64,000 nt of DNA from Ditylenchus dipsaci (lineage: Eukaryota > Nematoda > Chromadorea > Rhabditida > Anguinidae), in NCBI GenBank assembly GCA_004194705.1, contig SADC01001132.1, positions 62,001 to 126,000 of the forward strand, written 5' to 3'. Made by a program: the position numbers and the translations under genes. How positions within the stretch are numbered: the first letter of the stretch is position 1; each line of letters starts with the position of its first letter. The notes beneath the pieces were generated by a model. That model searched no databases. It saw nothing but the letters and a program-made list of their open reading frames with translations, and was not told the origin of the DNA. Positions 33,542-45,790 of the stretch are shown here, piece by piece.

Positions 33542-33924
33542 CTGAAAAAAAATTAAAATGTAAAAACTAGGATTGGCAACTGATCACAATTTGGCGAAAA
33601 ACCAATTTCAAATAGCTGTATTTTGACACCTATGTAAATTTGAATACAAAATTCTATTACAACAGTTCTGTAGCATTTTTTCCAAAAATAAAATGGTACT
33701 TATGCAGTTGGGGGAGGGGGGGTGAGAGCATTTTTCATTTATTTAAAATTAGTGTTCAAACTTCTTCTAAGTAATTTTTATATGCTTGAAACGATAAAAA
33801 CGCTATTTTCTCACATTTTTTCACACAAAAAATGGATTTTTCGAAAAAAATTGTTTGACCAAAAATCGACTTTTTGCCTTGGGGGACCAAGGTAAACCAC
33901 CTTATATATGGGTATTCCACCCCG

Positions 33925-34167
33925 TTTTGGTGACTGGAGCTTGGCAAAAAGATTCTCTTCACGCATTCTGTGATCAAAAGTCTTGCTCGGAATCATGTCT
34001 AAGATAAGTGAGTGCGCGCATCTCTAACTCTCGAGCAGGGGGTTGGGGGCTTGGAGTTGAGATGCGCACACCCACATACCTTAGACACAAATCACTCAAA
34101 GTGACTCTGGATGCATGAAAAATGTATGCATACTAGAGTTTCTTTATGCGGAAGGCCCCAGTATTTA
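33925..34167. mobile_element. CTACCGCATAAA-family hairpin (arm 1)
   Basis: Runs from GTGACTGGAGCTTGGC through GTCTAAGATAAGTGAGTGCG ... CACATACCTTAGAC to TTTATGCGGAAGGCCCCAG. It is followed by the dispersed motif TAGCTTGGTCCCCCAAGGC. Mirror copy at about 52,077-52,319. Confidence 0.7.
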
Positions 34168-34514
34168 AAACTATGTTCAAATTCCATCTTTTTGGGTGTC
34201 TGGATACCTCTTCAGGGTGGTTTAGCTTGGTCCCCCAAGGCAAAAAGTCGAATTTTAGTCAAAAAATTTTTTTCAAAAAATCCATTTTTGTGTGGAAAAA
34301 TGTGAGAAAATTGCTTTTTTATCGTTTTAAGCATATAAAAATTACTTAGGAGACGTTTAAACACTATTCTTAAATAACTGAAAAATGCGCCCCCCTCCCC
34401 CAGTGCATAAGTGCCATTAAATTACGGTCTGCATTTTTAAATTTGTAGATTACCAGGTTTTTATTTCTGTTCCAAATTACTACCAGTGTTATTAGATGGC
34501 AATCCTAGTAAAAA

Positions 34515-34721
34515 TTAAAACATTACTTGGTCAAGCTTTCTGCCAAGCTTGACCCCAGGAGATATTAGTGGCAAATGTTCGCATTGAACAAGGTACTTTC
34601 GATGTTTACTATTATATGCATCTCTGGCGAAGTACGTCTTTTCTTTTTCTGATCCGTAGTAAAATGCTACTTCAACTATTATAGCAATACCATGTTTTAA
34701 ATTTGGCAGAAACACGTCCAT
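34515..34721 (-). CDS. Gene fragment beginning MDVFLPNLKHG (arm 1 copy)
   Basis: Mirror copy of 51,523-51,729; see that entry. Confidence 0.35.
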   Translation of the reverse strand: MDVFLPNLKHGIAIIVEVAFYYGSEKEKTYFARDAYNSKHRKYLVQCEHLPLISPGVKLGRKLDQVMF

Positions 34722-35167
34722 TCTCTTCCTACAATGTTTTGAAATTAATAAATCGTAAATTTATTTAGACATTTATATTTAAGTGGCCAAGCTTTTGCCC
34801 ATGCAGCGTTTTGTCGAAAAAACTGCCTGTCTGGGTAATAATAGATGGCCTTTTTTCTCTGCTATTTTGACAGCTTTATCATACCATCTTTTCAACATGG
34901 CTCATTTTATGGAGTTTACAAGGATTATATGTATATTGGACCCTACCGGAGTATACCCTCCGCAAATAAAATTTTTTTGAACTTCTTCAAAACACCATCT
35001 TAGCCGTTTTTAAACATTTCTCACACGTTAACACGATAAAAAAAACATGTTGTGACCAAAATGGTGTTTTAAGGACATTTTAGCTACTTTTAACATGAAA
35101 AGGCCACTTTGAAGCACTTTTTGAAATTTTTTTTTTTGCATTTTTGCCTTGAGGGACCAAGGTAACT

Positions 35168-35434
35168 TACCGTATAACCTCTATTAGACGGGCACCCTCT
35201 AATAGACGGGCACCCTCTAATAGAAGGGCACCCTCAAGGACCTATATCTCAGCGCAAAAATTTTTTTTTGCAAATCTGTTTTTCGCGTTTTCTTGATCAC
35301 CTCGATCTTAGTTGATTCCGCTTTTCAGATTTTTTTGAGTACCCAAAAATCTCAAAATCAAAATATTTTTTTTTTCGATTTTTTAGGGGTTGAAAAATAG
35401 AAGGGCATGCCCGTCTATTAGAGTTTATACGGTA
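35168..35434. mobile_element. TACCGTATT-type MITE, copy G (arm 1)
   Basis: Ends are TACCGTATAACCTCTATTAG and CTATTAGAGTTTATACGGTA. The private inner sequence ACGGGCACCC is repeated three times at the left end, and TGCCCGTCTATTAGAG stands at the right. Mirror copy at 50,812-51,078. Confidence 0.8.
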
Positions 35435-35499
35435 ACCTAAAAGGGTACATAGACATCTCTAAAAGACCAAAAAACAGAAGATTTGAACAAAATTTTGTT

Positions 35500-35757
35500 A
35501 ACTGGGGCCTACCGCATGAAGAAAGTCGGGTATGCATACATTTTTCATGCATCCAGAGTCACTTTCGAGTGATTTGGGTCTAAGGTATGTGGGTGTGCGC
35601 ATCTCAACTCCAAGCCCCTACGCGCCCGAAGGGGGCGCAGGGTGCTTATTGGCTTGGAGATGCGCGCACGCACTTACCTTAGACATGATTCCGAGAAGTT
35701 CACTTGATCATAAAATGTGTATAGAGACTCTTTTTGTCAAGATCCAGTGACCAAAAC
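35500..35757. mobile_element. CTACCGCATAAA-family hairpin (arm 1)
   Basis: Starts GGGGCCTACCGCATGAAG. The stem is GTCTAAGGTATGTGGGTGTG ... CACTTACCTTAGAC with an inner GC-rich hairpin CGCGCCCGAAGGGGGCGC. Ends near GTCAAGATCCAGTGACC. Mirror copy at about 50,490-50,748. Confidence 0.7.
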
Positions 35758-36078
35758 AGGGTAAAAACCACCAAATAAAGTATCTAAGTACCCTCCAGGA
35801 CAACCAAAAAGTCGATTTTTGGTCAAAAAAAATTTTGTATGGAAAGTGCTTTCTCAATCGTTTTTTCATCTTTTCTGTACGTAAAAGTGGTCAAATCGTG
35901 TAAAAACGAGGTTTAGACCGGTTTTTGGGCCATGGTGGGGGGGGGAGGTTGGAAATCTATACTCCGGCACACAAATCACTTGAAAGTATCTTTGGATGCA
36001 TGAAAAAGCATGCATACCAGAATTTATTTATGCGGTAGGCCCCAATATTCAAAAAGTAAAAGTCAAGGAAAAACGTGA

Positions 36079-36150
36079 TGCCCCGAGTAGGAATCAAACC
36101 TACGACGACTTTCACCGGCGTCGTCCACTCTACCACTGAGCTATTGGGGC
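36079..36150 (-). tRNA. tRNA-like sequence with aberrant anticodon arm (arm 1 copy)
   Basis: Mirror of 50,099-50,170; see that entry. Confidence 0.4.
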
Positions 36151-37564
36151 CATTGATCCTTGACATGTTATTTCATTACTTATTCCTGGGAGGGTGCCCA
36201 ACCAACCTCCTCACAAAAATTACGTTCAAATTCCATTTTTTGGGAGTCACCAAGTACCCTTTTTGGATAGTTTACCCTGGTCCCCAAGGCAAAAAGTCAA
36301 ATTTCGGTCCAAATCTTTTTGTAAGAAAATCAATTTTTTACGTGATAAAATGCTCAAGAACACCCTTTTTATCGGTGTCAGCGTGTTTGAAATGCTTATA
36401 AATTGTAAAGGTGGTGTTTTGAACAAGTTTTAAAAAATTTCGTTAGGGGGAGGGGGTGGGGCTATCCTCCGGCAGCCCTGTATATTTGATCAAGAGTCTT
36501 GATCATAATTATGTCTTAGGTGAATACGCTTGCGCATTGCTTCATCAATATTTTTTTCTAGTCCTGTTTTTTAGCTAAAAAATGACACTAAATTCTAAAA
36601 TGTTTGAGAAAACACATTTCCGAGTGAAAATGCGAAAAATTCGGGCTCATTGCTAAACATTTGAATTTTTTATAAGTACGTGTTATGAAAAGGCTAAAGT
36701 ACAGTATATGAAGTCCTCCAAAAACAAAGTCCTCCACTTTTTCTAGTATTGTAGCACCAGAAACGTGTAGAAAAGATATTTTATGTGGTGGAAGACAGAT
36801 TTCGAAAAAAAATTTGACCAAAATTTGACCTTCTGCCTCGGGGGACCAAGGCAAACCACATAGATAAAATCACTCATTATCGATTTGTTTTCTACATGGA
36901 TGGTGCTAAAACATTTTAAAAATTGATTAAAAATGGTCTTTTAGAGGACTAAATACATGAAGGCCCGAAAAAACATGAAAAATCCGAAATTTTTGGCAAG
37001 GGCTTCCGCGCACCGTCTGAAATGAAGATTTTTTGGTGTAAACAAGGATGCTGAAATAACGGTTGTAAGGCCGGTACCGAGTCCTATCATTCTGCCGTGG
37101 TCTTAGGTCTAGCTCTCGTAGCATGAGATTAACGTGGCTTGCTGCACAGGGCTAACTCACTAAGTGGTTGCTTCCCATAGGCGTATGCTTGCCTTGAAGC
37201 TGACCTCATAACCTAAGACTGCAACCGTCCATCCTTGTTACACCAAATTTAGTTAAAAAAAACAGACACGGTGAAGAAAAATAATAAAAATTTCAATAGC
37301 TGTAACTGTCCCAATTAAACTGTTCAAAGAGTCTGAACTTGAACAGTGAATTCTGACATATTTCATTGAGTTTTTGTTGGGATTTACGAAATCTTTTTGC
37401 ACGAGCATGTAGCCTTCGATTTTCTCTTTTAAACAAGCTATCAAACACTGCTGAATAATGTAAGAAATATATAACCTCAAAAATTTTTGACAAAACAGTA
37501 TTAATTTTGAAAAATTTCAGGTTGGTTTGGGTCACCCTGTATACTATACTTCTGCCGAAAAAAC

Positions 37565-37878
37565 CTACTGAAGCCCAGGTGACGCCTCTGCGGTGGCTCT
37601 CGGACACATTTCACGGAGAATTGCTGTGAACTCAAATGTGAGTTCTTCTTCTACTATCCAAACAATTCCTACCTCGGCCATCCTTTTTTTGTAACCGTCA
37701 AACCAATTTGAGATGGCAATGTTTAGATTTGCTGTTATGCCAACAGTGGCCTCATCGGTAAATTCTACCGAGATAGCAACTTCTACTTTTTTGTCGCAAT
37801 CGTTACTATTTAGAGCATACTTGAAGACCTTGAAAAACTCTTTTCGTACAGCATTACACAGGAGTAGGTATTCACTAT
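37565..37878 (-). CDS. Unrecognised exon (arm 1 copy)
   Basis: Mirror of 48,371-48,683; see that entry. Confidence 0.45.
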
Positions 37879-38112
37879 CTGAAAGAAACATATTGCAATA
37901 TTCGGTTGAATCTCAATTTTTGTTAATTAAATAAGAATTTGTACTGAACCAAAAGCATTTTTATCGACATGCTATATGCTATTTGATAGCTCCCTAATTA
38001 TTTTGGCATTCGATGGTGTTTTTTTGTTTAAAATATCTGTTTACAAAGATATTTAAAAAAAGATTGACAAAGTCGAGATTCCTGAAGTCACAGATTATAA
38101 ATTTGTACACAT

Positions 38113-38452
38113 ATACAGGGTCGTCCAGTATTCTTGGAACATTTTAAAAGCGCATAACTTTTTTCGGAGTCTTTTTTCGAAATTCGTAAACGCAGATCGA
38201 CTTAGAATTCGATAAGATTTTTTTTTGGTTTTTAACTTGGTAAATACTTTTGCTTGGTCCCCCAGAGAGACAACCCAGAGGCAAGGACCCAAACCACAGG
38301 GGGACCAAGCAAAAATTGTATTTATCAAGTTATATACCAAAAAAAATCTTATCGAATTCTAAGTTGATCTGCGTTTACAGAATTTCGAAAAAGATTCCCG
38401 AAAAAAGTTATGCGCTTTCAGAGTGTTTTAAAAATATTGGACCACCCTGTAT
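38113..38452. mobile_element. TA-flanked palindromic MITE with mariner-like ends (arm 1)
   Basis: The termini are TA-CAGGGTCGTCCAGTATTC and TATTGGACCACCCTG-TA. Arms of about 150 bp share AAAGCGCATAACTTTTTTCG and TCGATAAGATTTTTTTTTGG. The centre carries TGGTCCCCCAGAGAGACAAC and GGGGGACCAAGC. CAGGGTG termini with TA duplication fit Tc1/mariner MITEs. Mirror copy at about 47,797-48,136. Confidence 0.8.
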
Positions 38453-39123
38453 TTTTCTCGTCTATTTTATTTTTTCCGTCTAATCTTATTTTGGTATTTT
38501 GGAAGTGTTAAATTAGGGGGTAAAAGCTACATAAGTCGGAAAATGCGGCACCGGTGGCGAGTGAATTCGAATTAAGTAAATTCTCATTTTCATCAAGAAT
38601 GGCTGTAATCCAGTGTTGCAATTTCAAAATTTAAAAAAATGACTTTTTCAAAATAAAAGATTTTGAGGTCGGAAAATTTTCAAAGTCTTGGTCTCGAAAT
38701 TTCCTTGAACAAAAAGTCTCGGTTTCCGTGTCGAAATTTCGAAATGTTCATCCCTTAATCCCATTCATCCCATTTCATTCTATAAATTAACTAACCGAAA
38801 GGTGTGAAGACTCTTGTTGGAGAAATTTCTTGTTCCATTTTCAAGATTAGAGAAAAAGTAAGAAAATAAGAATAAACTTGTAAGATGAATAAAGGATATC
38901 TAAATTTCAATTATAAATAGACTTCCTTGATCAAAACCCTTCGGCACAGGAATCGCGTCCCGTTCCGAATCTAAATTGAAGTTTATTGGACAAACAAGGC
39001 ATTATACCATTGCACTTACAGTTCGAATCACAAATAAGTATAAACTACAAATATACAGTACTCAGGGTTAAGGATTATTAGACGGTCGGTTATTATTGTA
39101 TAAATAAAAAATTTAACACTACA

Positions 39124-39268
39124 TACCGTATTTTTTTTAATTAGTTACCCCGGGCTAATTATTTTTCAACCCCTAAAAAATCGGAAAAAAAATATTTTGA
39201 ACTGAGATTTAGGGTGCCTATGTGGGTTAACTATTAGAGAGGGAGTACTTAATAGAAAAAATACGGTA
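39124..39268. mobile_element. TACCGTATT-type MITE, copy H (arm 1), short form
   Basis: 145 bp with ends TACCGTATTTTTTTTAATTA and TTAATAGAAAAAATACGGTA. Private match GTTACCCC near the left end against GGGTTAAC near the right. Mirror copy at 46,979-47,123. Confidence 0.75.
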
Positions 39269-40458
39269 TATAAAAATATATAAAGCTTATCTTTGGCCAG
39301 CAAAAAGGAAGTTAATAGCTTGCTCACGAAAAACTTACTTCCTTTCCTTGTTTTCTTCAACACCACCACTTTTGATTGGAAAAAAATATAAATGATCGAG
39401 GGAGTGATAAACGATCGTTCTTCTTATTTTTTAGAACTATCGTCTATGTCTATGTAGCTATTTTTTGTCTAAAAAAATATCAGAGTTAAGTCAGCTGCAA
39501 GATGGTGTGTGAAGATTGAAATTAAAATAAAATATAAATTTATTAAAAAAAGTTTAGTTCTGTTAAATCAAAAGTAAGATTACCAATTTTAGATAAGTTT
39601 GCCAAAGGCTTACTGGTACTAGTCAAACCGTGAATATTTTGTAATATTTTTACGTAAAATATTACAAATGTATATAAGAATTTACAGGGTGTATCAAGAA
39701 ATCCTAGCTTTCTAAAATGGTAAATAATCTTTTTTGCTTCAGTGATTTCTGAACTATTAATTTGGCCAATCGATTTTCCTCGCTGACAGTATTTTTTAGT
39801 GTCAAATACACGATTTTCGCTTGATGCTCCTGTTATGCGAGCAATGTTCATACAGAGACCATCTACAGACCAGGACCCAAACCACAATAAGCTGGACCAA
39901 GCGAAAATGGTGTTTTGATATTGTCGACGAGAAAAATCGATCGCCCAAAAGATAGTTTCGAAAATCAGTCTAGAAAAAATTAACGGCCGTTTTTTATCAA
40001 TCCAACATTTGTCACTACCAGGCTTCTACACATTCTTCATTTAAAGATTTCTTTTTTATTTGAGAACCGAAATCTTTAGAATTTTTGAGATTTTTAGTCA
40101 AAATCTTTATTTTTGAAATAAGCACTGGATAAAAGGGCACTTTTTAACCATATTTCCTTTATTTTATAAAAATGTCCTTTATTTTAAAATTTCGAGTTGG
40201 GAGCATTAATACACTTTCTATCATGATTACAGTCAATTCTTGCATTCCACAAACAACAGCTCCATAAGACAAAATTTTGACTCTAGTCATTACCAGTAAG
40301 AATTGAATATTTTTCACCTTAGTCTCCCTTTTATTTATTATTTTTTCGTTATTCGGTAGTATAATGATCCTTCTGGGCGGATAAGGTTTATTATTTGCTC
40401 AATAAATTAAAAAGAAGACTAAAATTTGAAAATATAGAAGGAAACACGCAAAAAAATT

Positions 40459-40626
40459 TACAAGGCAATAATATCCTCAAATAAGCTTTTTTGCAAATAT
40501 TTTAATCGTTCTTCTGAAATTATCCATAGTGATGCTTTTATGTGTTGTGAATCACAGCTTGTCAGAAAGATAGATGGATTGTGAACTATGCAGGGACAAC
40601 AACCGAAAGTCTGGGCTTCATCTGTT
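40459..40626 (-). CDS. Unrecognised exon fragment, FGCCPCIVHNPS (arm 1 copy)
   Basis: Mirror of 45,623-45,790; see that entry. Confidence 0.35.
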
Positions 40627-41404
40627 CAGCGACTTTTTCGACCGGAAATCTCACTAGCAACAACTCGGTAGGTCAGTAAAACATTAGAAGTTCTCTGATG
40701 GAGCAGTATGCACTAAATAAACTGGTTGAAGACACACCAAAAGATGAAGCAAAAATATTAATAATTTATATTTTTTACTGATTATTGAATGTTATTATTG
40801 TACTTGGGGCTGGAGTGCACTATTTGGCCATAGCCAAAACCTCGTTTTTTCAAAGTCTGAGCATGTATTAGGTACTAAAACGACAGAAAAGGCGAACAAA
40901 AATTTTTTAATTTATTTTGTTTGCCTTGATCCCTGTGTGGCTTTTGGTCAATAAATGGTCAAAACATTTCGAAAAAGGTTTTTCAAATGGGCACGAAAAT
41001 AACGTAACCATGTCTTTTGATGTTCTCTATTTTTATTAACACTCCAAAGCTCGATCGCTACAGGTACATAGGGGGCTGAGTCAAGCGCTGAACAATGGGG
41101 CAAAGAAAAATTTCAAAAAGGCCGTTTTAGGGCTGTGATAGCAATTTGAAAAAGTGCAGTTTTTGAAAAGGAGTTAATGCAATTTTTTTCGTTAGAAAAT
41201 TTCATAATTTTTTGGAAAAAGAAAATTTATTGGAGAGGGCTGGGGCTTTTATTCTATGCTAGGATCAGAATTTCTTAAAAATTTTTTGACTTGGTCCATC
41301 AAGCTGATTTTTTCGGGTGTCTCCTTTTAAATCAGCTTTGGGGACCAGGGCAAAAGTAATTTCGTAAAATTTATTCGGGGAGACGGTGCATACTCCGGCA
41401 GCGC

Positions 41405-41617
41405 CTAAAATTCATACAAATGACAAAAAATAATAAAGACGATCTTATTCATTGCAATCCAGCGGAAGAATTGGACACCGTAAAATCCTCTTCCAAAAGC
41501 AGCGGAACATTTGACTTCCATTCGGGTCATATCATCTGAGCTTTGACGTATAATTCTGTAAAGTTGTTCGTCATATTCTGGAAAACCATTTATAACAGGA
41601 AATAGTTTTAGAACTTC
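41405..41617 (-). CDS. Exon of a duplicated pair, intact member (arm 1 copy)
   Basis: Mirror of 44,632-44,844; see that entry. Confidence 0.4.
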   Translation of the reverse strand, partial: EVLKLFPVINGFPEYDEQLYRIIRQSSDDMTRMEVKCSAAFGRGFYGVQFFRWIAMNKIVFIIFCHLYEF

Positions 41618-41638
41618 TTAAATTGTTCCTAAATTTTG

Positions 41639-41780
41639 TACCATATAACCTGTTTTACTACCTTATGGGGATCAATTTTCAACGACTGAAAATTTTCGAA
41701 ATTGTAAATAAAAAATGGCCTTAACTCTCAAATCCCAGTCAAAAAATGAAGGTTGGGGTATTAATAGAGGTTTTACGGTA
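41639..41780. mobile_element. TACCGTATT-type MITE, short diverged copy (arm 1)
   Basis: The left end TACCATATAACCTG is diverged. The right end is ATTAATAGAGGTTTTACGGTA. About 142 bp. The interior has AATTTTCAACGACTGAAAAT. Mirror copy at about 44,469-44,610 and another near 61,360-61,500. It separates the two paralogous exons. Confidence 0.6.
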
Positions 41781-42092
41781 GTTAGCTATGAAACAAATTA
41801 GCTGTGAATAACTATCGGAAAAAATTAACTGTGTTCAACTATGAATAATAATCAATTACTGCCAACTATATCCACAGTTAATTATGATCAGTGGCCAAAA
41901 CAATTAACTGTGATCAACCATGCAAAAAATAGATTATTATGCTCATTCCAAAAGACTTTTTTGCATTGATGGACTCAAAATTTCATGCTGAACATATCTG
42001 AAATATAACTGTGGTAAGGCTTCTTATTATAAAATGGTCAAAATATAGGTTACAATTTCAATCTCAAATATTTAGGATAAAATAACCTAATT

Positions 42093-42389
42093 CTAACCGA
42101 TATAGCGCGAAAATTGGACTCCGTAAAATCCTGTTTCAAAATCAGCCGAGTATTCATCTTCCATTTGGGTTATATGGTCTGCACTCTGCCGTATAATCCT
42201 CTAAACACTTTCATGTTCCGGAACACAATTTATAACAGGAAATAGTTTAAGAACTTCGTTGGTCTTCTCATTGGTCATAGTAAATGGCTCAAGCTCAGAA
42301 TAAAACTTAAGACTTAGCACAAAGTTACATGCTTTTCTTGCCTTTACAAAGATCAAAAAATGTTTATATGTTTTTAATGAAATTTTTGT
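42093..42389 (-). pseudogene. Exon of a duplicated pair, member with nonsense codon (arm 1 copy)
   Basis: Mirror of 43,860-44,156; see that entry. Confidence 0.4.
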
Positions 42390-42970
42390 TCAAACTTGTA
42401 TTATTTTTGATGGTTTTGATAATATTTAAAAAAAAGAAAATTGTCGGAGCGGACCGGGTCTTTTATTTTATGCTAGGATCAGAATTTCTTGAAAAATTTC
42501 TGTCTTGGTCCATCAAGATGATTTTTTCGGGTGTCTTTTTTTTAATTCAGCTTTGGGGACCAGGGCAAAACTACAACTTTTAACCGAAAATATTTTTTGC
42601 TTTAAAAAGACTGAAAAGTGTAAAAAACGCTTTGTGAAACTTTTGAAAAAAAATTCTAAAAAAATCAACAGGGGGACCAAGGCAGACTTTTTTTGGATTG
42701 GGCGAGAATGCATATAGAGCCGCTTATTCAATTTACGCCTAATTTAACATACGAATGGCGAATTTTATTTAGTTTATGTACAGGGTTACTCGGACAAACT
42801 TAAACTTTTTTTGAATCAACGCCTTTTTTATTTCTCCGGTGGCTTTTATATTCAATGATGGTTGGATCGATATACAGTGAATACCAGAGGTTGTCAAAGA
42901 TCAAATCGGATGGATCTAGATCATATCAGATCAGTTTAGATCAAGATCAGATCGACATGCCAAATATACA

Positions 42971-43278
42971 GTTGCGGAAAAAAGTTACGGTCCGATCAAA
43001 ATTTTTTTGATTTTTTATGCAAATTGCTGTGTACACGTATATTTTTAGAATAAAATTGAAAATCGAAATAGACAGTCCTGTGCAGAATTTCATGCACTAC
43101 AAAACTGTCATTGCTGTTTAAAATATTTTAAACAGCAATGACAGTTTTGTAGTGCATGAAATTCTGCACAGGACTGTCTATTTCGATTTTCAATTTTATT
43201 CTAAAAATATACGTGTACACAGCAATTTGCATAAAAAATCAAAAAAATTTTGATCGGACCGTAACTTTTTTCCGCAAC
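42971..43278. mobile_element. Mariner-like terminal repeat pair at the exact centre of the palindrome
   Basis: The sequence TATA-CAGTTGCGGAAAAAAGTTAC starts at 42,967 and its inverted copy ends at about 43,282. The 308-bp block between is a perfect palindrome by eye. CAG termini next to TA look like a Tc1/mariner inverted repeat. It can be read as a palindromic MITE that seeded the large palindrome, or as one element end mirrored by the palindrome's formation. No transposase. Confidence 0.6.
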
Positions 43279-43859
43279 TGTATATTTGGCATGTCGATCT
43301 GATCTTGATCTAAACTGATCTGATATGATCTAGATCCATCCGATTTGATCTTTGACAACCTCTGGTATTCACTGTATATCGATCCAACCATCATTGAATA
43401 TAAAAGCCACCGGAGAAATAAAAAAGGCGTTGATTCAAAAAAAGTTTAAGTTTGTCCGAGTAACCCTGTACATAAACTAAATAAAATTCGCCATTCGTAT
43501 GTTAAATTAGGCGTAAATTGAATAAGCGGCTCTATATGCATTCTCGCCCAATCCAAAAAAAGTCTGCCTTGGTCCCCCTGTTGATTTTTTTAGAATTTTT
43601 TTTCAAAAGTTTCACAAAGCGTTTTTTACACTTTTCAGTCTTTTTAAAGCAAAAAATATTTTCGGTTAAAAGTTGTAGTTTTGCCCTGGTCCCCAAAGCT
43701 GAATTAAAAAAAAGACACCCGAAAAAATCATCTTGATGGACCAAGACAGAAATTTTTCAAGAAATTCTGATCCTAGCATAAAATAAAAGACCCGGTCCGC
43801 TCCGACAATTTTCTTTTTTTTAAATATTATCAAAACCATCAAAAATAATACAAGTTTGA

Positions 43860-44156
43860 ACAAAAATTTCATTAAAAACATATAAACATTTTTTGATCTT
43901 TGTAAAGGCAAGAAAAGCATGTAACTTTGTGCTAAGTCTTAAGTTTTATTCTGAGCTTGAGCCATTTACTATGACCAATGAGAAGACCAACGAAGTTCTT
44001 AAACTATTTCCTGTTATAAATTGTGTTCCGGAACATGAAAGTGTTTAGAGGATTATACGGCAGAGTGCAGACCATATAACCCAAATGGAAGATGAATACT
44101 CGGCTGATTTTGAAACAGGATTTTACGGAGTCCAATTTTCGCGCTATATCGGTTAG
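43860..44156 (+). pseudogene. Exon of a duplicated pair, member with nonsense codon (arm 2)
   Basis: The open frame from 43,860 reads KTYKHFLIFVKARKACNF, LKFYSELEPFTMTNEKTN, EVLKLFPVINCVPEHESV, then TAG (44,046-44,048). It resumes RIIRQSADHITQMEDEYSAD, FETGFYGVQFSRYIG and a stop. The second half aligns with the exon at 44,632-44,844. There the stop position is tyrosine (CTT TAC AGA against GTT TAG AGG) and one extra codon is present. The stop is present in both arms and in the third copy (near 60,940), so it is not a random sequencing error. The family is not recognised. Confidence 0.5.
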
Positions 44157-44631
44157 AATTAGGTTATTTTATCCTAAATATTTGAGATTGAAATTGTAAC
44201 CTATATTTTGACCATTTTATAATAAGAAGCCTTACCACAGTTATATTTCAGATATGTTCAGCATGAAATTTTGAGTCCATCAATGCAAAAAAGTCTTTTG
44301 GAATGAGCATAATAATCTATTTTTTGCATGGTTGATCACAGTTAATTGTTTTGGCCACTGATCATAATTAACTGTGGATATAGTTGGCAGTAATTGATTA
44401 TTATTCATAGTTGAACACAGTTAATTTTTTCCGATAGTTATTCACAGCTAATTTGTTTCATAGCTAACTACCGTAAAACCTCTATTAATACCCCAACCTT
44501 CATTTTTTGACTGGGATTTGAGAGTTAAGGCCATTTTTTATTTACAATTTCGAAAATTTTCAGTCGTTGAAAATTGATCCCCATAAGGTAGTAAAACAGG
44601 TTATATGGTACAAAATTTAGGAACAATTTAA

Positions 44632-44844
44632 GAAGTTCTAAAACTATTTCCTGTTATAAATGGTTTTCCAGAATATGACGAACAACTTTACAGAATTATA
44701 CGTCAAAGCTCAGATGATATGACCCGAATGGAAGTCAAATGTTCCGCTGCTTTTGGAAGAGGATTTTACGGTGTCCAATTCTTCCGCTGGATTGCAATGA
44801 ATAAGATCGTCTTTATTATTTTTTGTCATTTGTATGAATTTTAG
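44632..44844 (+). CDS. Exon of a duplicated pair, intact member (arm 2)
   Basis: The frame reads EVLKLFPVINGFPEYDEQLY, RIIRQSSDDMTRMEVKCSAA, FGRGFYGVQFFRWIAMNK, and runs on to a stop after 70 codons. It is a clear paralogue of the preceding exon (shared EVLKLFPVIN, RIIRQS, GFYGVQF), about 600 bp downstream in the same orientation. The conserved amino-acid pattern across diverged DNA implies past selection on protein. No named domain recognised. Confidence 0.5.
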   Translation, partial: EVLKLFPVINGFPEYDEQLYRIIRQSSDDMTRMEVKCSAAFGRGFYGVQFFRWIAMNKIVFIIFCHLYEF

Positions 44845-45622
44845 GCGCTGCCGGAGTATGCACCGTCTCCCCGAATAAATTTTACGAAATTACTTTTGCC
44901 CTGGTCCCCAAAGCTGATTTAAAAGGAGACACCCGAAAAAATCAGCTTGATGGACCAAGTCAAAAAATTTTTAAGAAATTCTGATCCTAGCATAGAATAA
45001 AAGCCCCAGCCCTCTCCAATAAATTTTCTTTTTCCAAAAATTATGAAATTTTCTAACGAAAAAAATTGCATTAACTCCTTTTCAAAAACTGCACTTTTTC
45101 AAATTGCTATCACAGCCCTAAAACGGCCTTTTTGAAATTTTTCTTTGCCCCATTGTTCAGCGCTTGACTCAGCCCCCTATGTACCTGTAGCGATCGAGCT
45201 TTGGAGTGTTAATAAAAATAGAGAACATCAAAAGACATGGTTACGTTATTTTCGTGCCCATTTGAAAAACCTTTTTCGAAATGTTTTGACCATTTATTGA
45301 CCAAAAGCCACACAGGGATCAAGGCAAACAAAATAAATTAAAAAATTTTTGTTCGCCTTTTCTGTCGTTTTAGTACCTAATACATGCTCAGACTTTGAAA
45401 AAACGAGGTTTTGGCTATGGCCAAATAGTGCACTCCAGCCCCAAGTACAATAATAACATTCAATAATCAGTAAAAAATATAAATTATTAATATTTTTGCT
45501 TCATCTTTTGGTGTGTCTTCAACCAGTTTATTTAGTGCATACTGCTCCATCAGAGAACTTCTAATGTTTTACTGACCTACCGAGTTGTTGCTAGTGAGAT
45601 TTCCGGTCGAAAAAGTCGCTGA

Positions 45623-45790
45623 ACAGATGAAGCCCAGACTTTCGGTTGTTGTCCCTGCATAGTTCACAATCCATCTATCTTTCTGACAAGCTGTGATTCA
45701 CAACACATAAAAGCATCACTATGGATAATTTCAGAAGAACGATTAAAATATTTGCAAAAAAGCTTATTTGAGGATATTATTGCCTTGTAA
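45623..45790 (+). CDS. Unrecognised exon fragment, FGCCPCIVHNPS (arm 2)
   Basis: The 55-codon open frame has no ATG start. A CTGAACAG acceptor-like site at 45,619-45,626 could open it. It reads DEAQTFGCCPCIVHNPS, IFLTSCDSQHIKASLW and ISEERLKYLQKSLFEDIIAL, then a stop. The composition is clearly protein-like. In the third copy (about 62,525-62,670) the same frame has small indels. Confidence 0.4.
   Translation, partial: TDEAQTFGCCPCIVHNPSIFLTSCDSQHIKASLWIISEERLKYLQKSLFEDIIAL

Noticed and set aside
42329..42583. 84-codon frame MLFLPLQRSKNVYMF, found in all copies
   Set aside because: It lies antisense to the exon at 42,093-42,389 and is F/K/L-rich as expected from AT-rich antisense sequence.
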